Assembly (NCBI GenBank): GCA_021373015.1
Contig: JAJFTJ010000005.1
Location: 1 to 64,000 of the forward strand
DNA length: 64,000 nucleotides
Source: Nitrospiraceae bacterium
Lineage (GTDB): Bacteria > Nitrospirota > Thermodesulfovibrionia > Thermodesulfovibrionales > UBA1546
Direction of reading: 5' to 3'
A program made the position numbers and the translations under genes. The notes beneath the pieces are model-generated. The model had not been told where the DNA came from, searched no databases, and saw only the letters and a list, made by a program, of their open reading frames with translations. Shown piece after piece: positions 63,875 through 64,000 of the stretch. Position 1 is the first letter of the stretch; each line of letters starts with the position of its first letter.

Positions 63875-64000
63875 ATGGATGAAATGAATGTTGTCAGCAA
63901 TAATGATAAAAGAAAAAAGACAGCTCTTGTTGTATTTGGCGTTCTTGTCATAGTAAGCTCAATCTCACTTGCAATCTATCTTCCGTATAAAGAAAGTCAT
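63875..64000 (+). CDS. N-terminus of a HlyD/EmrA-like membrane fusion protein (3' end outside window)
   Basis: 42 codons are visible. After a short polar segment a single TM helix runs through KKTALVVFGVLVIVSSISLAIYL and then YKESH, the layout of EmrA/HlyD adaptors. GAAGGA precedes ATG 63875, 24 bases after the permease gene, so it probably belongs to the same operon. Other single-pass proteins could share this layout, so the family call is tentative. Confidence 0.5.
   Translation, partial: MDEMNVVSNNDKRKKTALVVFGVLVIVSSISLAIYLPYKESH

Overview
The window reads as one contiguous chromosomal stretch of an AT-rich, diderm (Gram-negative) bacterium. Outer-membrane features support this: an LPS heptose enzyme, RND and MacAB pumps with TolC-type channels, lipoproteins and an Lnb_N/DUF4105 protein. 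The gene orders (uppS-cdsA-dxr-rseP; hrcA-grpE-dnaK-dnaJ; yicC-remA-gmk-rpoZ-coaBC; ilvC-psd-pssA-leuA), the GH57 glucanotransferase, the sulfur/selenium transport genes and a c-haem sensor kinase fit an anaerobic or microaerobic lineage such as Nitrospirota (Thermodesulfovibrio-like) or a deltaproteobacterial relative. That placement is an inference from gene content. Coding density is high, and no stretch over 300 bases lacks a gene. I saw no rRNA, IS element, prophage or CRISPR array.

Layout. 1-1.8 kb: thiamine genes (thiE tail, thiC) separated by a nested palindromic repeat. 1.9-7.5 kb: a YdcF-like membrane protein, a GT4 glycosyltransferase, a GH57 enzyme and a secreted beta-propeller-like protein. 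7.6-16.5 kb: isoprenoid/phospholipid/envelope housekeeping (uppS, cdsA, dxr, rseP), a Nudix hydrolase, the heptose adenylyltransferase, mfd and a TPR lipoprotein. 16.6-17.3 kb: five tRNA genes (Pro, Arg, His, Arg, Lys) and a terminator. 17.4-20.3 kb: a membrane histidine kinase with two c-type haem motifs, a CheY-like regulator, and a receiver fused to a GcvH-like domain that lacks the lipoyl lysine. 20.3-25.2 kb: the HrcA/CIRCE-controlled chaperone operon. 25.2-27.9 kb (minus strand): yedE-tusA-cysteine desulfurase-DUF3343, a probable selenium or sulfur uptake and mobilisation operon. 28-32.7 kb: rsmE, a small Sm-like protein, der, ridA, a broken Txe/YoeB toxin, a YajD-type HNH protein and leuC. 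32.9-38.9 kb: a chemoreceptor and the ilvC-psd-pssA-leuA operon. 39-49 kb: housekeeping (yicC, remA, gmk, rpoZ, coaBC, a DUF502 protein, glmU, glmS, pcrA, gatC, panD). 49.1-53.1 kb (minus): four envelope proteins, including a DUF4105/DUF3015 pair. 53.2-64 kb: a TetR-headed operon encoding an RND pump, a MacAB-type ABC exporter, two TolC-like channels and the start of an HlyD/EmrA-like protein.

The parts most worth a second look are the c-haem two-component module with its degenerate GcvH output domain (17.4-20.3 kb), the Se/S operon with a palindrome in its promoter region, the tandem palindromic operators in front of the efflux operon, and a recurring promoter geometry predicting leaderless mRNAs for at least five genes. 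All calls come from reading the sequence and recalling protein families; no database search was run.
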